Assembly (NCBI GenBank): GCA_014653365.1
Contig: JACWEQ010000002.1
Coordinates: forward strand, 96,542 to 160,541
Direction: 5' to 3'
DNA from: Pelagibacterales bacterium SAG-MED49
Lineage (GTDB): Bacteria > Pseudomonadota > Alphaproteobacteria > Pelagibacterales > Pelagibacteraceae
Length of the DNA stretch: 64,000 bases
Shown here piece by piece: positions 19,369 through 33,556 of the stretch (positions are counted from its first letter, which is position 1; every line of letters starts with the position of its first letter). The notes under the pieces were generated by a model that saw nothing but the letters and a program-made list of their open reading frames with translations, was not told the DNA's origin and ran no database searches. Both the position numbers and the translations under genes were made by a program.

Positions 19369-21324
19369 ATGAAAGTACCGATTCTTTTACCGAACATATT
19401 CAATCATCCTTTTACATATGAGAGTGATATTAATTTAAAAGTAGGTGATTATGTAGTTGTACCTTTTGGTAAATCTAAAATCACAGGAGTAGTTTGGGAT
19501 GAATTTGAAAAAAAAAAAAATAGAAATTTTAAGATTAAAAGTGTTTTAAAAAAATTAGATGTAACACCATTAAAAAAAACGACTATTAAATTTCTGAATT
19601 GGTTTTCTGAATACAATATAATTCCAAAAGGAATGGCTTTAAAACTGGTATTATTAAGTAGCAATGCCGTAGAAAAGTTTCAAAAAGATGCTTACAAAAT
19701 TTTTGCAACAGGTATTAAAAAAAATTCAATAAAACTTTCTGAAGAACAAAAAAAATCTCTTAAAAAAATGAATGTTTCTAATCAAAAATTCAGAGCTCAT
19801 GTTCTACAAGGAACAACGGGTTCAGGAAAAACCATGGTGTATTTTGAAGCCCTTAAAGACATTATAAATAAGGGTTTTCAGGGCTTAATTTTATTACCAG
19901 AGATTGGTTTAACAGGCCAATTTGAAAAAAAATTTATAGAATTTTTTGGCTTTACCCCTGCAGTTTGGCACTCAGGTATTACAAAAAAAAAGAAAGAAAT
20001 AATTTGGAGTGGAATTGCAAATGGAGAAATTAAAGTTGTCATAGGTGCTAGATCATCATTATTTTTACCATTTAAAAAATTAGGATTAATCATTGTTGAT
20101 GAGGAACATGATCAGTCTTACAAGCAAGATGAGGGTGTCACCTATAATGCAAGAGACATGGCAATTGCAAGAGCATCATTTGAAAATATCCCTATTAATT
20201 TAATTACAGCTGTTCCTTCAATTGAAACTTATGAAAATATTAAAAAAGGTAAGTATACTATCTCAAAACTAGAAAAGCGTTATAAAAATGCTTCATTGCC
20301 TAATTATGAAATAATAAATCTCAATGAAACAAAATTGGAAAAACAATCATGGCTATCAAAAAAAATAATTGAAAAAGTAAATTTTCATCTTGATAAAAAT
20401 GATCAGGTATTATTTTTTTTAAATAGAAGAGGATTTTCTCCACACGTACTTTGTAACAAATGCTTTAATAGTTACTCATGTCCTAATTGTTCAATTAATC
20501 TGGTTTATCATAAAAATAAAAACAATTTATTATGTCATTATTGTGGATTTAAATCTTCTTTAAAAAGAACTTGTGTCAAAGATGGTTACTGTGAGTTTAT
20601 TTTTAGTGGCCCTGGCGTTGAAAGAATATCTGAAGAGGTTAAAAAAAATTTTCCATCAAAAAAAATTGAAATTTTTTCAAGTGATACTATGAGTAAAAAA
20701 GACTCTAGTGAAAAATTAGAAAAAATAATTAATAATGAAGTTCAAATTTTAGTTGGAACCCAGCTAATTTCAAAAGGTTTTCATTTTCCAAGCCTTAATT
20801 GTATTGTGGTAGTTGATATTGATCTTTCCTTACAGGGACATGATTTAAGAGGAGCTGAAAAAAATTTACAGTTATATCATCAACTTTCTGGTCGAGCTGG
20901 AAGAACAGGTAAACCTGCAACTGTGTACTTTCAAACTTATAATACTAATACTAAAATGATTTCAGATTTAACCAATAGTAATCCTGATATTTTTCTTGAT
21001 AGAGAATTAGATATTAGAAGACAAAACAAACTTCCACCATTTCAAAGATTTATTTCTTTAATCTTAACAGGTGACAATGAAGCTAAATTAGAAAAAGAAG
21101 CTTTTTATTTTAAAAATTTTATTGAAAAAAAAATTGAGGCAAGAGTGCTGGGACCGGTAAGTGCACCAATTTTTAGATTAAAAAGAAAATTTAGGATAAG
21201 AATGTTAATCAGGGGTTCAAAATCCCTCAAATTACAGAACTCAATCGCAGAAATTATCCCAAATTACAAATTTTCGTCAGGAATAAAACTTTCAGTTGAT
21301 GTTGATCCAATAAACTTCAATTAA
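19369..21324 (+). CDS. priA: Primosomal protein N' (replication restart helicase)
   Basis: This 651-residue superfamily 2 helicase restarts stalled replication forks. It has Walker A GTTGSGKT, Walker B DEEH, motif QLISKGFHFP and the QLSGRAGRTGK arginine-finger motif. A zinc-binding insert follows LNRRGFSPHVLCNKC (CNKCFNSYSCPNCS and CHYCGF). It is shorter than E. coli PriA, and the N-terminal DNA-binding domain is compact. Codons for EKKKN (19508-19520) form an A13 run, a potential slippage site, but the frame is intact. It stands alone between the TCA and ATP synthase operons. Confidence 0.95.
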   Translation: MKVPILLPNIFNHPFTYESDINLKVGDYVVVPFGKSKITGVVWDEFEKKKNRNFKIKSVLKKLDVTPLKKTTIKFLNWFSEYNIIPKGMALKLVLLSSNAVEKFQKDAYKIFATGIKKNSIKLSEEQKKSLKKMNVSNQKFRAHVLQGTTGSGKTMVYFEALKDIINKGFQGLILLPEIGLTGQFEKKFIEFFGFTPAVWHSGITKKKKEIIWSGIANGEIKVVIGARSSLFLPFKKLGLIIVDEEHDQSYKQDEGVTYNARDMAIARASFENIPINLITAVPSIETYENIKKGKYTISKLEKRYKNASLPNYEIINLNETKLEKQSWLSKKIIEKVNFHLDKNDQVLFFLNRRGFSPHVLCNKCFNSYSCPNCSINLVYHKNKNNLLCHYCGFKSSLKRTCVKDGYCEFIFSGPGVERISEEVKKNFPSKKIEIFSSDTMSKKDSSEKLEKIINNEVQILVGTQLISKGFHFPSLNCIVVVDIDLSLQGHDLRGAEKNLQLYHQLSGRAGRTGKPATVYFQTYNTNTKMISDLTNSNPDIFLDRELDIRRQNKLPPFQRFISLILTGDNEAKLEKEAFYFKNFIEKKIEARVLGPVSAPIFRLKRKFRIRMLIRGSKSLKLQNSIAEIIPNYKFSSGIKLSVDVDPINFN

Positions 21325-21359
21325 CCTTTAAAAAAAGGACTTTTAAACGAATGTGCTAC

Positions 21360-21388
21360 TTGAAGACATAATGGTCATATGCTAATTA
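21360..21388 (+). promoter_or_regulatory. Candidate promoter of the ATP synthase operon
   Basis: TTGAAG (21360-21365), a 17-base spacer and TAATTA (21383-21388) lie in the 109-base priA-atpH gap. The predicted start near 21395 leaves about 40 bases of leader. Confidence 0.4.
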
Positions 21389-21433
21389 GAGCGTGATTTA
21401 AAAAATAATCTTCAACATAACAAAGGTACCAAG

Positions 21434-21991
21434 TTGAGTAAAAATAAGGGATTTTCAATAACTTCAGCTGACAGATATTCTTTAGCTTTGTATGAACTTG
21501 CAAGCGAAAGCAATGTTCTTTCACAAGTAGAAGATCAATCTTTATCTATTTTGAGTTTGATTTCATCAAGTAAAGATTTTTCTAATTTAATTAAAGATCC
21601 AACAAATAACCAAGACGATCTTTTAAAAGTTATTAATGATATTTCTGATAATAATAAATTTGAGAGCTTATTAAAAAGTTTTTTAAGTTTTTTAATTACA
21701 AAAAGACGTTTTTTTTATGTAGAACAAATTTTAAAGAGTTTTATCGAAACATGTTCTCAAAAAAGAGGAGAATTAAAAGCTGAATTAAAGTCTGCAAATG
21801 AACTATCTAGTGATGAAATTTCTAAAATCACAGATGAGCTTACTAAAAACTTTAGTTCTAAAATAAAATTAAACTACAAACATGACGAAAGTTTAATAGG
21901 AGGCTTAGTAGTACAAGTTGGAAGTACTATGGTAGATACCTCAATTAAAAATAAATTACAACAAATCGAAAACAGAATGATAGAGGCATAA
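21434..21991 (+). CDS. atpH: F1 ATP synthase delta subunit
   Basis: The 185-residue delta subunit links the F1 head to the stator stalk. N-terminal ADRYSLALYELASE and C-terminal DESLIGGLVVQVGSTMVDTSIKNKLQQIEN are family signatures. The start is a TTG at 21434, supported by AAAGG seven bases upstream and by the conserved N-terminus that follows. It is first in atpHAGDC; F0 genes are elsewhere, the usual alphaproteobacterial arrangement. The stop is directly followed by the atpA ATG. Confidence 0.95.
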   Translation: MSKNKGFSITSADRYSLALYELASESNVLSQVEDQSLSILSLISSSKDFSNLIKDPTNNQDDLLKVINDISDNNKFESLLKSFLSFLITKRRFFYVEQILKSFIETCSQKRGELKAELKSANELSSDEISKITDELTKNFSSKIKLNYKHDESLIGGLVVQVGSTMVDTSIKNKLQQIENRMIEA

Positions 21992-23527
21992 ATGGAAATA
22001 AATCCTTCAGAAGTAACAAAGATACTAAAAGAACAAATTAAAAATTTTGGAGATAAAGCTGAAGTAACTGAAGTTGGTCAAGTATTATCAGTAGGAGACG
22101 GTATAGCTAGAATTTATGGTCTTGATAATGTTCAAGCTGGAGAGATGGTTGAGTTTGCTGATGGATCTAAAGGTATGGCTTTAAACCTTGAAAGTGAAAA
22201 TGTTGGTGTTGTAATTTTTGGAGATGACAGAAATATTAAAGAAGGTGATACAGTAAAAAGAACTGGAAACATTGTCGATACTCCAGTTGGAAAAGAATTG
22301 TTAGGTAGAGTTGTTGACGGATTAGGAAATCCAATTGATGGTAAAGGACCTTTAGATAAAAGTGTTAAAAAGAGTAGAGTTGAAGTTAAAGCTCCAGGAA
22401 TTATTCCTAGACAGTCAGTTAGTGAGCCCATGCAAACAGGGCTTAAATCTATTGATAGTTTAGTTCCAGTTGGAAGAGGTCAGCGTGAATTAATTATTGG
22501 AGATAGACAAACAGGTAAAACTGCAGTTGCAATTGATGCAATTATAAACCAAAAAAAAATTAATGAATCTGGTGATGAGAAACAAAAACTTTATTGTGTC
22601 TATGTTGCTATTGGTCAGAAAAGATCAACAGTAAGACAAATACAAAAAACACTGGAAGAGGCTGGAGCAATGGAATACACAACAATTGTTGCTGCAACAG
22701 CATCTGACTCTGCACCACTTCAGTTCTTAGCACCTTACACAGGGTGTACAATGGGTGAATATTTTAGAGATAACGGAATGCATGGATTAATTATTTATGA
22801 TGATTTATCTAAGCAGGCTGTTGCTTATAGACAAATGTCTCTATTATTAAGAAGACCTCCAGGACGTGAAGCTTACCCCGGTGATGTATTTTATCTACAT
22901 AGTAGATTATTAGAAAGAGCAGCTAAGTTAAGTGATGAGCATGGAGGAGGTTCTTTAACAGCACTTCCAATTATTGAAACACAAGGTGGTGACGTATCTG
23001 CGTTTATTCCAACTAATGTAATTTCAATTACTGATGGTCAAATTTTCTTAGAAACTGAACTTTTTAACCAAGGGATTAGACCAGCAATTAACGTTGGACT
23101 ATCAGTTTCTAGAGTTGGTTCTTCAGCACAAACAAAAGCTATGAAAAAAGTTTCTGGATCCATGAAATTAGAATTAGCCCAATACAGAGAGATGGCAGCT
23201 TTTGCTCAATTTGGTTCTGATTTAGATGCTTCAACACAGCAACTTTTAAATAGAGGTTCAAAATTGACTGAACTTCTTAAGCAAAAACAATATTCACCAA
23301 TGACAGTTGCCGAACAAGTTATTTCAGTTTTTTGTGGAGTAAAGGGATATTTGGATGATATTGAATTAAAAGATATTGCTGAGTTTGAAAACAAAATCAT
23401 TGAAAAATGTAGGTCTGATAAACCTGAAATAATCGATTCAATTCAAAGTTCAGGTAAACTTGAGGATGATAAAGAAAAATTACTAATTGAAGTAATTACT
23501 CAATTAAAAGAAAATTTTAAATCTTAA
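21992..23527 (+). CDS. atpA: F1 ATP synthase alpha subunit
   Basis: This 511-residue non-catalytic nucleotide-binding subunit has the P-loop [15 protein letters not shown], the [45 protein letters not shown] block and the regulatory Arg in [17 protein letters not shown]. Length and motifs are standard. Confidence 0.98.
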   Translation: MEINPSEVTKILKEQIKNFGDKAEVTEVGQVLSVGDGIARIYGLDNVQAGEMVEFADGSKGMALNLESENVGVVIFGDDRNIKEGDTVKRTGNIVDTPVGKELLGRVVDGLGNPIDGKGPLDKSVKKSRVEVKAPGIIPRQSVSEPMQTGLKSIDSLVPVGRGQRELIIGDRQTGKTAVAIDAIINQKKINESGDEKQKLYCVYVAIGQKRSTVRQIQKTLEEAGAMEYTTIVAATASDSAPLQFLAPYTGCTMGEYFRDNGMHGLIIYDDLSKQAVAYRQMSLLLRRPPGREAYPGDVFYLHSRLLERAAKLSDEHGGGSLTALPIIETQGGDVSAFIPTNVISITDGQIFLETELFNQGIRPAINVGLSVSRVGSSAQTKAMKKVSGSMKLELAQYREMAAFAQFGSDLDASTQQLLNRGSKLTELLKQKQYSPMTVAEQVISVFCGVKGYLDDIELKDIAEFENKIIEKCRSDKPEIIDSIQSSGKLEDDKEKLLIEVITQLKENFKS

Positions 23528-23533
23528 TTTATT

Positions 23534-25829
<2,296 letters not shown>

Positions 25830-25830
<1 letters not shown>

Positions 25831-26222
25831 TGAGTGAAGAGTTTAAAGTTGAAATAGTAAATCCAGAAAAATCTTTTTTAGTTAAAGAAGATGTTTCTGA
25901 AGTAGTTGTTCCCGCATTTGAAGGAGAAATGGGAATACTTAAAGACCATATTTCTATAATTTCTTTTTTAAAGCCAGGTATAATTAAAATTTTATCAAAA
26001 TCAGGGGATGAAAATTTTTATGTTGAAGATGGAATTGTTGAATTTAAAAATAACAATCTTTCAATTCTTACAAGCTCTATATTTAATCTTAATGATTTTG
26101 ATAAGACTAAACAACAAGAGTTGCTTAAACAAGCTGAAGATGAAGCGAGTAAGCCAGAGATTAATGATCAATCTAAATATTTAGTAGATCAAAAAGTTGA
26201 AGTATTAAAATCTATTAATTAA
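25830..26222 (+). CDS. atpC: F1 ATP synthase epsilon subunit
   Basis: This 130-residue protein has the N-terminal beta-sandwich (FKVEIVNPEKSFLVKEDVSEVVVPAFEGEMGILKDH) that couples gamma to the c-ring, and a short helical tail. Its 3' end overlaps the convergent rppH gene by eight bases. Confidence 0.94.
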
Positions 26223-26691
26223 TAATTTTTTTAATTTTTTCTTTGAGCTCTTTGTAAACATGCAGCTTAAAGTCAACAACAACTTCAGTTATTTGATCAA
26301 GTTCAATCCATTTCCAATCTAAAAACTCTGGATTTTTTGTTTCAACATTTATTTCTTCTTCTTGACCTATAAACCTCATTAAGAACCATTTTTGTTTTTG
26401 ACCCCTATATTTACCTTTCCAAATAATTCCTAACAGGCGATCAGGAAGTTCATATGTTATGGTTCCTTCCAATTCTTTTATTAATTCTACATTCTTAATA
26501 CTAGTTTCCTCTTCTAATTCTCTATAGGCAGCTTTCAAAAAATCTTCGCCTTCATCAACACCACCCTGAGGCATTTGCCAAAAATTTTTTGGATTGTCTA
26601 TTCGTTTTGCAACAAACACTTTATCGCTATTGTTTAACAGAACTATCCCCACTCCACTTCTAAGTGGTAATTCACTTAAATTTTTTTTCAT
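26215..26691 (-). CDS. rppH: RNA pyrophosphohydrolase (Nudix)
   Basis: This 158-residue Nudix hydrolase removes pyrophosphate from triphosphorylated mRNA 5' ends to start decay, or hydrolyses dinucleoside polyphosphates. The full Nudix box GGVDEGEDFLKAAYRELEEETSI is present, preceded by LRSGVGIVLLNNSDKVFVAKRIDNPKNFWQMPQGG, which is typical of RppH. It is the last gene of the long rplU-to-rppH run and begins one base after ctpA. Confidence 0.92.
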   Translation of the reverse strand: MKKNLSELPLRSGVGIVLLNNSDKVFVAKRIDNPKNFWQMPQGGVDEGEDFLKAAYRELEEETSIKNVELIKELEGTITYELPDRLLGIIWKGKYRGQKQKWFLMRFIGQEEEINVETKNPEFLDWKWIELDQITEVVVDFKLHVYKELKEKIKKIIN

Positions 26692-26692
26692 A

Positions 26693-27832
26693 TTATCCGT
26701 TAAGTAGTTTGATAGCGTAATTTAGTTGATTGTCAGTATCGGTTTTGATTCTAAAGCTTTCACCTTCTTCGTTAACTTCAATGTCTGGTCGTACTCCAAC
26801 TTCTGATATTGATTTTCCAGAAGGAAGATAATATTTAGCAACTGTTAAACGTATTGCACCCTTATTTTTAAGTGGAATTATGGATTGAACAGACCCTTTG
26901 CCATAACTATTTTCTCCTACTAAAATTGCTCTTTTATGATCTTTAAGAGCACCAGCAACAATTTCAGATGCAGATGCTGAACCATAGTTGATTAAAACTA
27001 ATAAAGTTTTACCGTCCAGAATATCTCCTTTTTTTGCAAACCACTTTCTATTCTCAGATTTTTTTCTACTTTTTGTTGATACAATTTCACCATTTTCTAA
27101 AAAGAAATCTGTAATTTTAATTGCTTGTGATAACAATCCTCCAGGATTATTTCTTAAATCTAAAATGTAAGAACTTAAATTCTTATTCTTTTTTAATTTT
27201 TTAATTTGTTTTTTAATTTGTTGACTACTATTATCATTAAAGGAAGTTAATCTAAGATAACCAATATTATTTTCTAATAGTTCAGATTTAACAGATTGAA
27301 CTTCAATTATTTCTCTAACCACATTAAACGTTAAAGCTTTTTTCACACCTCTTCTTCTAACAGTTAATTCTATTCCTGATCCAACAGGACCCCTCATTAA
27401 ATCAACAGCCTCACTTAAGGATTTACCCTGAACCTGAATATCATTTATTTTAACAATATAATCCCCCGCTTTTAAACCTGCTTTTGATGCAGGTGTATCA
27501 TCAATCGGGGTAATTACTTTTACAACACCAGCTTCCATACTTACCTCAATTCCAAGACCTCCAAATTCACCACTTGTTTCTGTTTGCATCTCTTCAAAAA
27601 TTTCAGGGGACATGTAAGATGAATAAGGATCAAGTGATTGAAGAAGGCCATCAATAGCCGAGTCCATACTTTTAGATTGATTAATTTCATCAACATACTC
27701 TTTATTTATTTTTTCAAGAACTTCTCCAAAAAGATCAATTTTTTTATAAATATCAATCTCTGCTGAATTTACTTTTTCCAAAAAAAGAAATTGAATAAAA
27801 AAAACTATTAAGTAAATTTGAATTTTTTTCAT
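26693..27832 (-). CDS. ctpA: C-terminal processing protease (S41)
   Basis: This 379-residue periplasmic serine protease has an N-terminal signal sequence ending near VNSAEI, a PDZ domain (about 90-170, EFGGLGIEVSMEAGVVKVITPIDDTPASKAGLKAGD), and the Ser-Lys catalytic site in NYGSASASEIVAGALKDHKRAILVGENSYGKGSVQS. It cleaves C-terminal tails of envelope proteins, including cell-wall hydrolases in other species. It overlaps rsfS by four bases. Confidence 0.95.
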   Translation of the reverse strand: MKKIQIYLIVFFIQFLFLEKVNSAEIDIYKKIDLFGEVLEKINKEYVDEINQSKSMDSAIDGLLQSLDPYSSYMSPEIFEEMQTETSGEFGGLGIEVSMEAGVVKVITPIDDTPASKAGLKAGDYIVKINDIQVQGKSLSEAVDLMRGPVGSGIELTVRRRGVKKALTFNVVREIIEVQSVKSELLENNIGYLRLTSFNDNSSQQIKKQIKKLKKNKNLSSYILDLRNNPGGLLSQAIKITDFFLENGEIVSTKSRKKSENRKWFAKKGDILDGKTLLVLINYGSASASEIVAGALKDHKRAILVGENSYGKGSVQSIIPLKNKGAIRLTVAKYYLPSGKSISEVGVRPDIEVNEEGESFRIKTDTDNQLNYAIKLLNG

Positions 27833-28179
27833 ATGATAACTTTCTCTTTTGGAATTAATTCAGACCAAATTTTTTCAAGTTCATAAAACTTTCTTTTTTC
27901 AGGATGAAAGATATGTACAATTAAATCAATTCCATCAACTAGTTTCCATTCACTACTTTCTTTACCTTCTATTTTTGAGTTTTTAAAACCATTATCTTTT
28001 AGTTTTTCCAGGACTTGTTCTGATAAAGACTGAATGTGTCTTGAAGAAGTTCCACTCGCAATAATCATGAAGTCAGCCATTGAGCTCTTATCTTTAAGAT
28101 CAATAGTTACAATATCTTCTGCTTTATTGGTATCCAATGTGTTGATTACAATGTTTTTGAGATCTGAAATTTTATCCAT
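27829..28179 (-). CDS. rsfS: Ribosomal silencing factor RsfS
   Basis: This 116-residue protein binds L14 and blocks joining of ribosomal subunits under nutrient limitation. Family signatures are ADFMIIASGTSSRHIQSL and EWKLVDGIDLIVHIFHPEKRKFYELEKIWSE. Placement next to nadD is the common bacterial arrangement, which strengthens the call. Confidence 0.95.
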   Translation of the reverse strand: MDKISDLKNIVINTLDTNKAEDIVTIDLKDKSSMADFMIIASGTSSRHIQSLSEQVLEKLKDNGFKNSKIEGKESSEWKLVDGIDLIVHIFHPEKRKFYELEKIWSELIPKEKVII

Positions 28180-28196
28180 TAATTGAAATTAGACTA

Positions 28197-28718
28197 TCAA
28201 ATTTTTCTTAATTGAGAAGATGAAATGTTGACTTTTTCAAACTCAACGAATGTAAGAATACTTTTATTAAGTTCTTTAAATGTCTTTGATTTTAAAGAAC
28301 TTTTTTTGTAACCATGGCGATCAAAAACTAAAATATTACATTTTTGTGAAATTGATTTTGATTTATGCCATTTATGAAAGTTAATTAAGTTATCTGCACC
28401 CATTAAAAAGTAAATTTCTATATTATTATTTTTTTTAATATGATTAATTAAATCAATAGTTTTATTTGATTTAATAACATTTTCATAAAATCTTACTTTT
28501 ATAAATAAGTTTGTTCCAATTATTTTTTTACAATCTTTAATTCTTTTAGATAGTAACGTTTCACTTTCGGCTTTAAATGGATTTTTTTTAGTTATTGCCC
28601 AAATTATTCTTTCTAGATTAAATCGTTTTTTTGCTTCTTTTGAAATTGCCAAATGACCTTTGTGAGCTGGGTCAAATGATCCACCTAATATTCCAACTCT
28701 AATTTTTTTATTATTCAA
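28197..28718 (-). CDS. nadD: Nicotinate-nucleotide adenylyltransferase
   Basis: This 173-residue nucleotidyltransferase converts nicotinate mononucleotide to deamido-NAD. It carries GGSFDPAHKGHLAIS with the HxGH-type motif, FLMGADNLINFHKWH, and the C-terminal NISSSQLRK equivalent of ISST. It is shorter than many NadD proteins, mainly at the C-terminus. It starts one base after proA. Confidence 0.94.
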   Translation of the reverse strand: MNNKKIRVGILGGSFDPAHKGHLAISKEAKKRFNLERIIWAITKKNPFKAESETLLSKRIKDCKKIIGTNLFIKVRFYENVIKSNKTIDLINHIKKNNNIEIYFLMGADNLINFHKWHKSKSISQKCNILVFDRHGYKKSSLKSKTFKELNKSILTFVEFEKVNISSSQLRKI

Positions 28719-28719
28719 A

Positions 28720-29970
28720 TTAGTCTCTTATTTTTCCTTTACTTGAAATTTCATATTTATATGAAACTAATTGTTCTAAACCAACAGGACCTCTTGGTGG
28801 GAGAGTATTCGTTGAAATACCTACTTCTCCTCCAAAACCAAATTCACCACCATCAGCAAATTGAGTTGAAGTATTGTGCATAGCAATAGAACTTTTTATA
28901 TTTTTTAAAAATTGTTGTGCAGTTTTTTTATTTTTAGTAATAATTGCATCTGTATGCATAGTTCCATATTTATTTATATGATTAATAGCGGCTTTAGAGT
29001 TTTTTACAATTTTTACAGAAACAGTTGATGTTAAATATTCTGTCGACCAATCTTTCTCTTTAGCTGGATACAGTTTACCTTTGTAGTATCTTTTTAAAAT
29101 ATTATCGCCGTATATTTTGCAATTCTTATCTTCAAGCTTTTTTAAAATTGGATTACAAAATTTTTTAACTATTTTTTCGTGCATTAGAATTGTTTCTGTT
29201 GCACCACAAATACTAGTGTTTCTTAACTTAGCATTATAAACAATATTTGATGCCATTTTTAATTCCGCATCTTTATCTATGAATGTATGGCAAAGACCTT
29301 CTAAGTGACCAATGATAGGTACTTTTGATAATTCTTGAACTCTTTTTACTAAATTTTTTCCTCCACGTGGTATTATTACATCAATATATTTTTTCATTTT
29401 CGAAAGCATTGTGTCGACCATTTTTCTTTCTTTAGAGTCGACAAATTGAATGAAGTTCTCATCAACTTTATTTCTTTTTAAAGCTCTTCGAAATAATTTT
29501 GCTAAAATTCTATTAGTATTTATTGCCTCTGATCCACCTTTTAAAATTACAGCATTCCCAGATTTAAAACATAGAGCCGCCACATCTGAAGTAACGTTGG
29601 GCCTACTTTCATAAATTACTCCAATAACACCTATTGGTATCGATACTCTTTTAATATTTAATCCATTAGGTCTACTCCATTTTTGTAATGTAATATTTAC
29701 AGGATCCTTCAGTTTTGAAATTTTTTTAATAGAGCTTACAATGCCTTTTAACTTCACCTTATTCACAATTAGTCTATTAATAAGATTTTCTTTTAATCCT
29801 TTGTTTTCAGCAAATTTAATATCTTTTTTATTCTCTCTTAGAATAGATTTTTTTTCCTTATCAATTAATAAAGCGTAGTTATTTAAAACTTTATTTTTTA
29901 TTTTAGTATTTATTTTTATCTCAGAAGCTTTTCTAGCTTTAATACCAATTAAATTCATAAATTTATTCAT
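28720..29970 (-). CDS. proA: Gamma-glutamyl phosphate reductase
   Basis: This 416-residue enzyme catalyses the second step of proline synthesis, reducing glutamyl-5-phosphate to the semialdehyde. It shows IPIGVIGVIYESRPNVTSD, the SGNAVILKGGSEA nucleotide motif and the catalytic Cys in NTSICGATETIL. It lies directly downstream of proB. Confidence 0.96.
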   Translation of the reverse strand: MNKFMNLIGIKARKASEIKINTKIKNKVLNNYALLIDKEKKSILRENKKDIKFAENKGLKENLINRLIVNKVKLKGIVSSIKKISKLKDPVNITLQKWSRPNGLNIKRVSIPIGVIGVIYESRPNVTSDVAALCFKSGNAVILKGGSEAINTNRILAKLFRRALKRNKVDENFIQFVDSKERKMVDTMLSKMKKYIDVIIPRGGKNLVKRVQELSKVPIIGHLEGLCHTFIDKDAELKMASNIVYNAKLRNTSICGATETILMHEKIVKKFCNPILKKLEDKNCKIYGDNILKRYYKGKLYPAKEKDWSTEYLTSTVSVKIVKNSKAAINHINKYGTMHTDAIITKNKKTAQQFLKNIKSSIAMHNTSTQFADGGEFGFGGEVGISTNTLPPRGPVGLEQLVSYKYEISSKGKIRD

Positions 29971-29971
29971 T

Positions 29972-32075
<2,104 letters not shown>

Positions 32076-32078
32076 CTA

Positions 32079-32333
32079 TTAATTGGGTTTTACTGAAACG
32101 AAAGTTCTATCTGCTTTAGATTTTTTGAACACAACTTTACCCTTAACAACTGAAAAAATTGAATGATCTTTGCCCATTCCTACATTTTCGCCAGGAAAAA
32201 TTTTAGTTCCTCTTTGTCTTACAATTATATTTCCAGGTACTACTGTTTCACCACCGTATTTTTTAACACCAAGTCTTCGCCCGGCACTATCTCGTCCGTT
32301 TCTCGATGATCCACCTGCTTTTTTTGTTGCCAT
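32079..32333 (-). CDS. rpmA: 50S ribosomal protein L27
   Basis: This 84-residue protein has the canonical [29 protein letters not shown]-terminus, which reaches towards the peptidyl-transferase centre, and [27 protein letters not shown]. It lies 12 bases after rplU. Confidence 0.98.
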   Translation of the reverse strand: MATKKAGGSSRNGRDSAGRRLGVKKYGGETVVPGNIIVRQRGTKIFPGENVGMGKDHSIFSVVKGKVVFKKSKADRTFVSVKPN

Positions 32334-32345
32334 AACTTACCTAAT

Positions 32346-32759
32346 TTATTTGCTTGCCACTTCTGTTTTTACTTTTACTTCGGTCTCAACTTTTTTAGTT
32401 GGTTCAACCATTTTTTCTGCTTCTGCTAAAACTTTACTATCTTTAGAAAAAATTTTATTAATTCTAATCATTGTATGTTCTTGTCTATGACCATTTTTTC
32501 TTCTTGAATTGTGTCTTCTTCTTTTTTTGAAGATTAAAATTGTTCTATCTTTGCCATTTTTAATTAAATCAGCTTCTACTTTTGCACCCTCAACATATGG
32601 AGAACCTACTTCTATAGATTTATCATCTCCGTATGCAAGTATTTCGTTAAATTCTATTTTAGACTCAGGTTTTGAATCTGGTAGTTTTTCAATTTTTAAG
32701 ATTTCACCAGCTTTAACTTTATACTGTTTTCCACCTGTTTTGATTACTGCGTATGACAT
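32346..32759 (-). CDS. rplU: 50S ribosomal protein L21
   Basis: The first ~103 residues are standard L21 (MSYAVIKTGGKQYKVKAGEILKIEKL, then KKRRRHNSRRKNGHRQEHTMIRI). A lysine/glutamate-rich tail of about 30 residues (VEPTKKVETEVKVKTEV) extends it to 137, as in several alphaproteobacteria. It heads the nine-gene minus-strand run. Confidence 0.97.
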   Translation of the reverse strand: MSYAVIKTGGKQYKVKAGEILKIEKLPDSKPESKIEFNEILAYGDDKSIEVGSPYVEGAKVEADLIKNGKDRTILIFKKRRRHNSRRKNGHRQEHTMIRINKIFSKDSKVLAEAEKMVEPTKKVETEVKVKTEVASK

Positions 32760-32786
32760 AGTATGAATTTAAATTTAAGTTACCGC

Positions 32787-32814
32787 AATATAGTTGTAGC
32801 AAGGTTTTAGTCAA
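32787..32814 (-). promoter_or_regulatory. Candidate promoter of rplU-rpmA-obgE operon
   Basis: On the minus strand TTGACT (32814-32809), a 16-base spacer and TATATT (32792-32787) precede rplU. The -35 box starts only about 10 bases after the gloB stop, so there is no room for a terminator between the two units. Confidence 0.55.
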
Positions 32815-32824
32815 GTCGAATTAA

Positions 32825-33556
32825 TTAGAAATTATCCTTTAAATCTCTCAATTTTGAAAAAGATTCGATATTATTTGCTCTTAAAAATATATTGCATTCT
32901 ATTTCATCTTTTAGAGTAGATGGGATTGAAGGGGTATTATTTTCAAGTTTTTTTTTAATATCTATTATCTTCTTTTGAAGATTTAAATTTGCTGGATCAT
33001 GTTTAATACAAAATTTAGAATTTTGAAGTGTATATTCGTGTCCACAATAAATCTTAGTATCTTCTGGTAGACTTTTTATTTTATTTAAAGAAGAAAACAT
33101 TTGCTCATAAGTGCCTTCAAAAATTCTACCACAACCAAGTGAAAACAATGTGTCTCCAGTAAAGATTAATTTCTCCTTAAAAAAATAAAAACTAATATGG
33201 CCAATAGTATGTCCAGGAATATACATAATTTTTGCTTCAAAATTCTCAGCTTTCCATATTTGATTGTCTTCTACCAAAAAATCAATCTCAGGAATTCTAT
33301 GAGCATCATCCTTGTAGCCAACTACAATAGCATTATATTTTTTCTTTAAATTTATATTGCCTCCAATATGATCAAAATGGTGATGTGTATTTAGAATATA
33401 TTTTAAATTAATATTATTTTTTTCTATAAAGTTTATAACTGGTTCTGCTTCACTAGGATCAACAACACATGCATTATTATTAATTTCATCAATTATCAAA
33501 TAACTGTAATTATCTTGTAAGCATGGAATTATTTCGATTTTCATATTATTTTTCAA
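32825..33556 (-). CDS. gloB: Hydroxyacylglutathione hydrolase (glyoxalase II)
   Basis: This 243-residue metallo-beta-lactamase-fold thioesterase hydrolyses S-lactoylglutathione in methylglyoxal detoxification. It has the metal-binding NTHHHFDHIGG, the PGHTIGHISFYF His, FTGDTLFSLGCGRIFEGT and the YCGHEYTLQNSKF motif with its final His. It overlaps metW by 11 bases, probably because of genome compaction rather than function. Confidence 0.94.
   Translation of the reverse strand: MKNNMKIEIIPCLQDNYSYLIIDEINNNACVVDPSEAEPVINFIEKNNINLKYILNTHHHFDHIGGNINLKKKYNAIVVGYKDDAHRIPEIDFLVEDNQIWKAENFEAKIMYIPGHTIGHISFYFFKEKLIFTGDTLFSLGCGRIFEGTYEQMFSSLNKIKSLPEDTKIYCGHEYTLQNSKFCIKHDPANLNLQKKIIDIKKKLENNTPSIPSTLKDEIECNIFLRANNIESFSKLRDLKDNF

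Noticed and set aside
21325-21338. CCTT/AAGG hairpin after priA as a terminator
   Set aside because: A four-base stem without a convincing T-tract is too weak.
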